From: Berkiella_A sp050252335
GTDB taxonomy: Bacteria; Pseudomonadota; Gammaproteobacteria; Berkiellales; Berkiellaceae
Reading direction: 5' to 3'
Assembly: GCA_050252335.1 (NCBI GenBank)
Contig: JBFWLB010000057.1
Location: 1-15,781 of the forward strand
DNA: 15,781 nt
Shown here: positions 14,824 through 15,781 of the stretch, piece by piece
Layout: each line of letters opens with the position of its first letter
Position numbering within the stretch: position 1 is the first letter of the stretch
The notes under the pieces: generated by a model
The model's database searches: none
Told to the model about the DNA's origin: nothing
The model's input: only the letters and a program-made list of their open reading frames with translations
Made by a program: the position numbers and the translations under genes

Positions 14824-15766
14824 TTATTTTGATTTATGTGCTTCTAACCATTCGCTTACAGTAAAGAAGGAACCAAAGACAATGACTTGATCCTGTACCT
14901 TCATCTCTTGTATTAGCATTTCATATGCTAGTTTAGTTGAATCTACACAAAATATCTTATTAACACCACAGCTTGAAAGTGACTCAACCAACATTTTTTG
15001 TGGAAAGGCCCTCGAGGAATTGAGCTTTGGAATATACCAAGCATCAAATACATCTTTAAACATATCAGATACCTTATCAACTTCCTTATCATTGAGCATC
15101 GCCCATACAGCAAACCGTTTTCCAGGCTTGTCATAGGCTAATATCCTACTCTTAAGTAGCTGACAGCTTTCTTCATTATGCGCCACATCGACAATCATTT
15201 CGGGCATTTGCATCACTGTATAAAATCTACCTAGCAAGGAGACTCTTTCTAAACTGTTAATCACCGCATTCAGATCGGGTAATGCGAGCATGGTGCCTAA
15301 AACCTTATACGCGCATAAAGCGATTGAAACACTATTATTGGGTAAGTTATGTTGCGGCACAGAAAGGTGCTGATTTTTAAAATGCCAATGCATTTCATTA
15401 TTTTCAAGCCCCCAGTCGAAGTCCCTACCATCTGCATAAATCTCACATTTCAAATGCTTTGCATGCTCTACTAAACTTGGAATTAATGCAGATTTTCCTA
15501 TGATACAAGGCTTATTTTCTCTGAATATACCTGCTTTCTCTTTTGCAATACTGTCTAAATCACAACCTAACCAACTTTGATGGTCATAGGCAATCGTTGT
15601 AATCAATGATAAATCTGGGGATAAGCAATTGACAGCATCTAAGCGCCCACCTAATCCGACCTCAATGATCAATACATCCAAAGGTTGTTGCTTAAAAATA
15701 TAAAAAGCAGCGAGTGTTGTAAATTCAAAATAAGTAAGTGATATATCGCCCCTTAGCTTTTCAATT
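14824..15766 (-). CDS. folC: FolC dihydrofolate/folylpolyglutamate synthase, 5'-truncated at contig end
   Basis: The open frame runs from its TAA at 14824 to the window edge. About 314 genomic codons are present of a family usually near 420, so roughly the first 100 residues, with the ATP-binding P-loop, are missing. Visible family motifs are YFEFTTLAAF (encoded near 15735-15706), IIEVGLGGRLDAVN, YDHQSWLG, KAGIFR, and DVAHNEES in the C-terminal ligase domain. FolC adds glutamate to dihydropteroate or to reduced folates so that they are retained and used. A TTG at 15681 could be mistaken for the start, but conserved sequence continues upstream without a stop. The final 15 bases of the window are adapter, so the break is technical. 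It lies 30 bp before the SPOR gene. Confidence 0.95.
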
Positions 15767-15781
15767 AGATCGGAAGAGCGT
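15767..15781 (+). other. Illumina TruSeq adapter sequence at contig end
   Basis: The last 15 bases read AGATCGGAAGAGCGT, an exact match to the start of the TruSeq adapter as read through on a short insert. The first A may equally be genomic. These bases are very unlikely to be part of the chromosome and should be trimmed. Confidence 0.93.

Overview
The window is an ordinary-looking but well conserved piece of a low-GC (roughly 38-40% by eye) gammaproteobacterial chromosome. Gene order and protein style fit the Legionellales/Coxiellaceae side of the class. That placement is inferred from synteny and composition, not from a phylogeny. The order folD | tRNA cluster | tig-clpP-clpX-lon-hupB | tRNA-Val-tRNA-Asp | ppiD is an ancestral gammaproteobacterial block, also known from Pseudomonas. 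The order folC-SPOR protein-cvpA-purF is a second classic block. The two are separated by a heavy-metal P-type ATPase.

Layout from left to right. Positions 1-99 hold the first 33 codons of ppiD, cut by the window edge. Positions 248-405 hold tRNA-Asp(GTC) and tRNA-Val(TAC), directly behind hupB (414-734). Then come lon (869-3289), clpX (3444-4733), clpP (4874-5491) and tig (5634-6917), all on the minus strand: ribosome-bound folding, ClpXP and Lon proteolysis, and nucleoid packing. Positions 7013-7616 carry five minus-strand tRNA genes, Leu(TAG), Lys(CTT), His(GTG), Arg(TCT) and Pro(TGG), read in the order Pro-Arg-His-Lys-Leu, with an unexplained 154-bp spacer before Leu. folD (7851-8723) is the only plus-strand protein gene. 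It converges on a CopA-like Cu+ ATPase (8784-11657, minus) across a shared hairpin. Positions 11838-15766 hold purF, cvpA, a DedD-like SPOR protein and a 5'-truncated folC, all minus strand. FolD and FolC serve one-carbon/folate metabolism, and PurF commits PRPP to purine synthesis.

The last 15 bases (15767-15781) match the Illumina TruSeq adapter. The contig therefore ends in adapter read-through, and folC is cut by assembly, not by evolution.

I found no new multi-gene system. The points worth a second look are: a near-consensus sigma-32 heat-shock promoter in front of clpX; a long acidic C-terminal tail on the copper ATPase with two psi-K-x-E tetrapeptides and a SUMO-interaction-like VIYV motif; two perfect DNA inverted repeats inside the same ATPase gene; a tRNA promoter whose 17-bp spacer holds a palindrome; the structured spacer between tRNA-Lys and tRNA-Leu; and a trigger factor whose PPIase pocket looks degenerate. 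No gene-free stretch exceeds 300 bases. The largest is 7617-7850 (tRNA/folD divergent promoter region).
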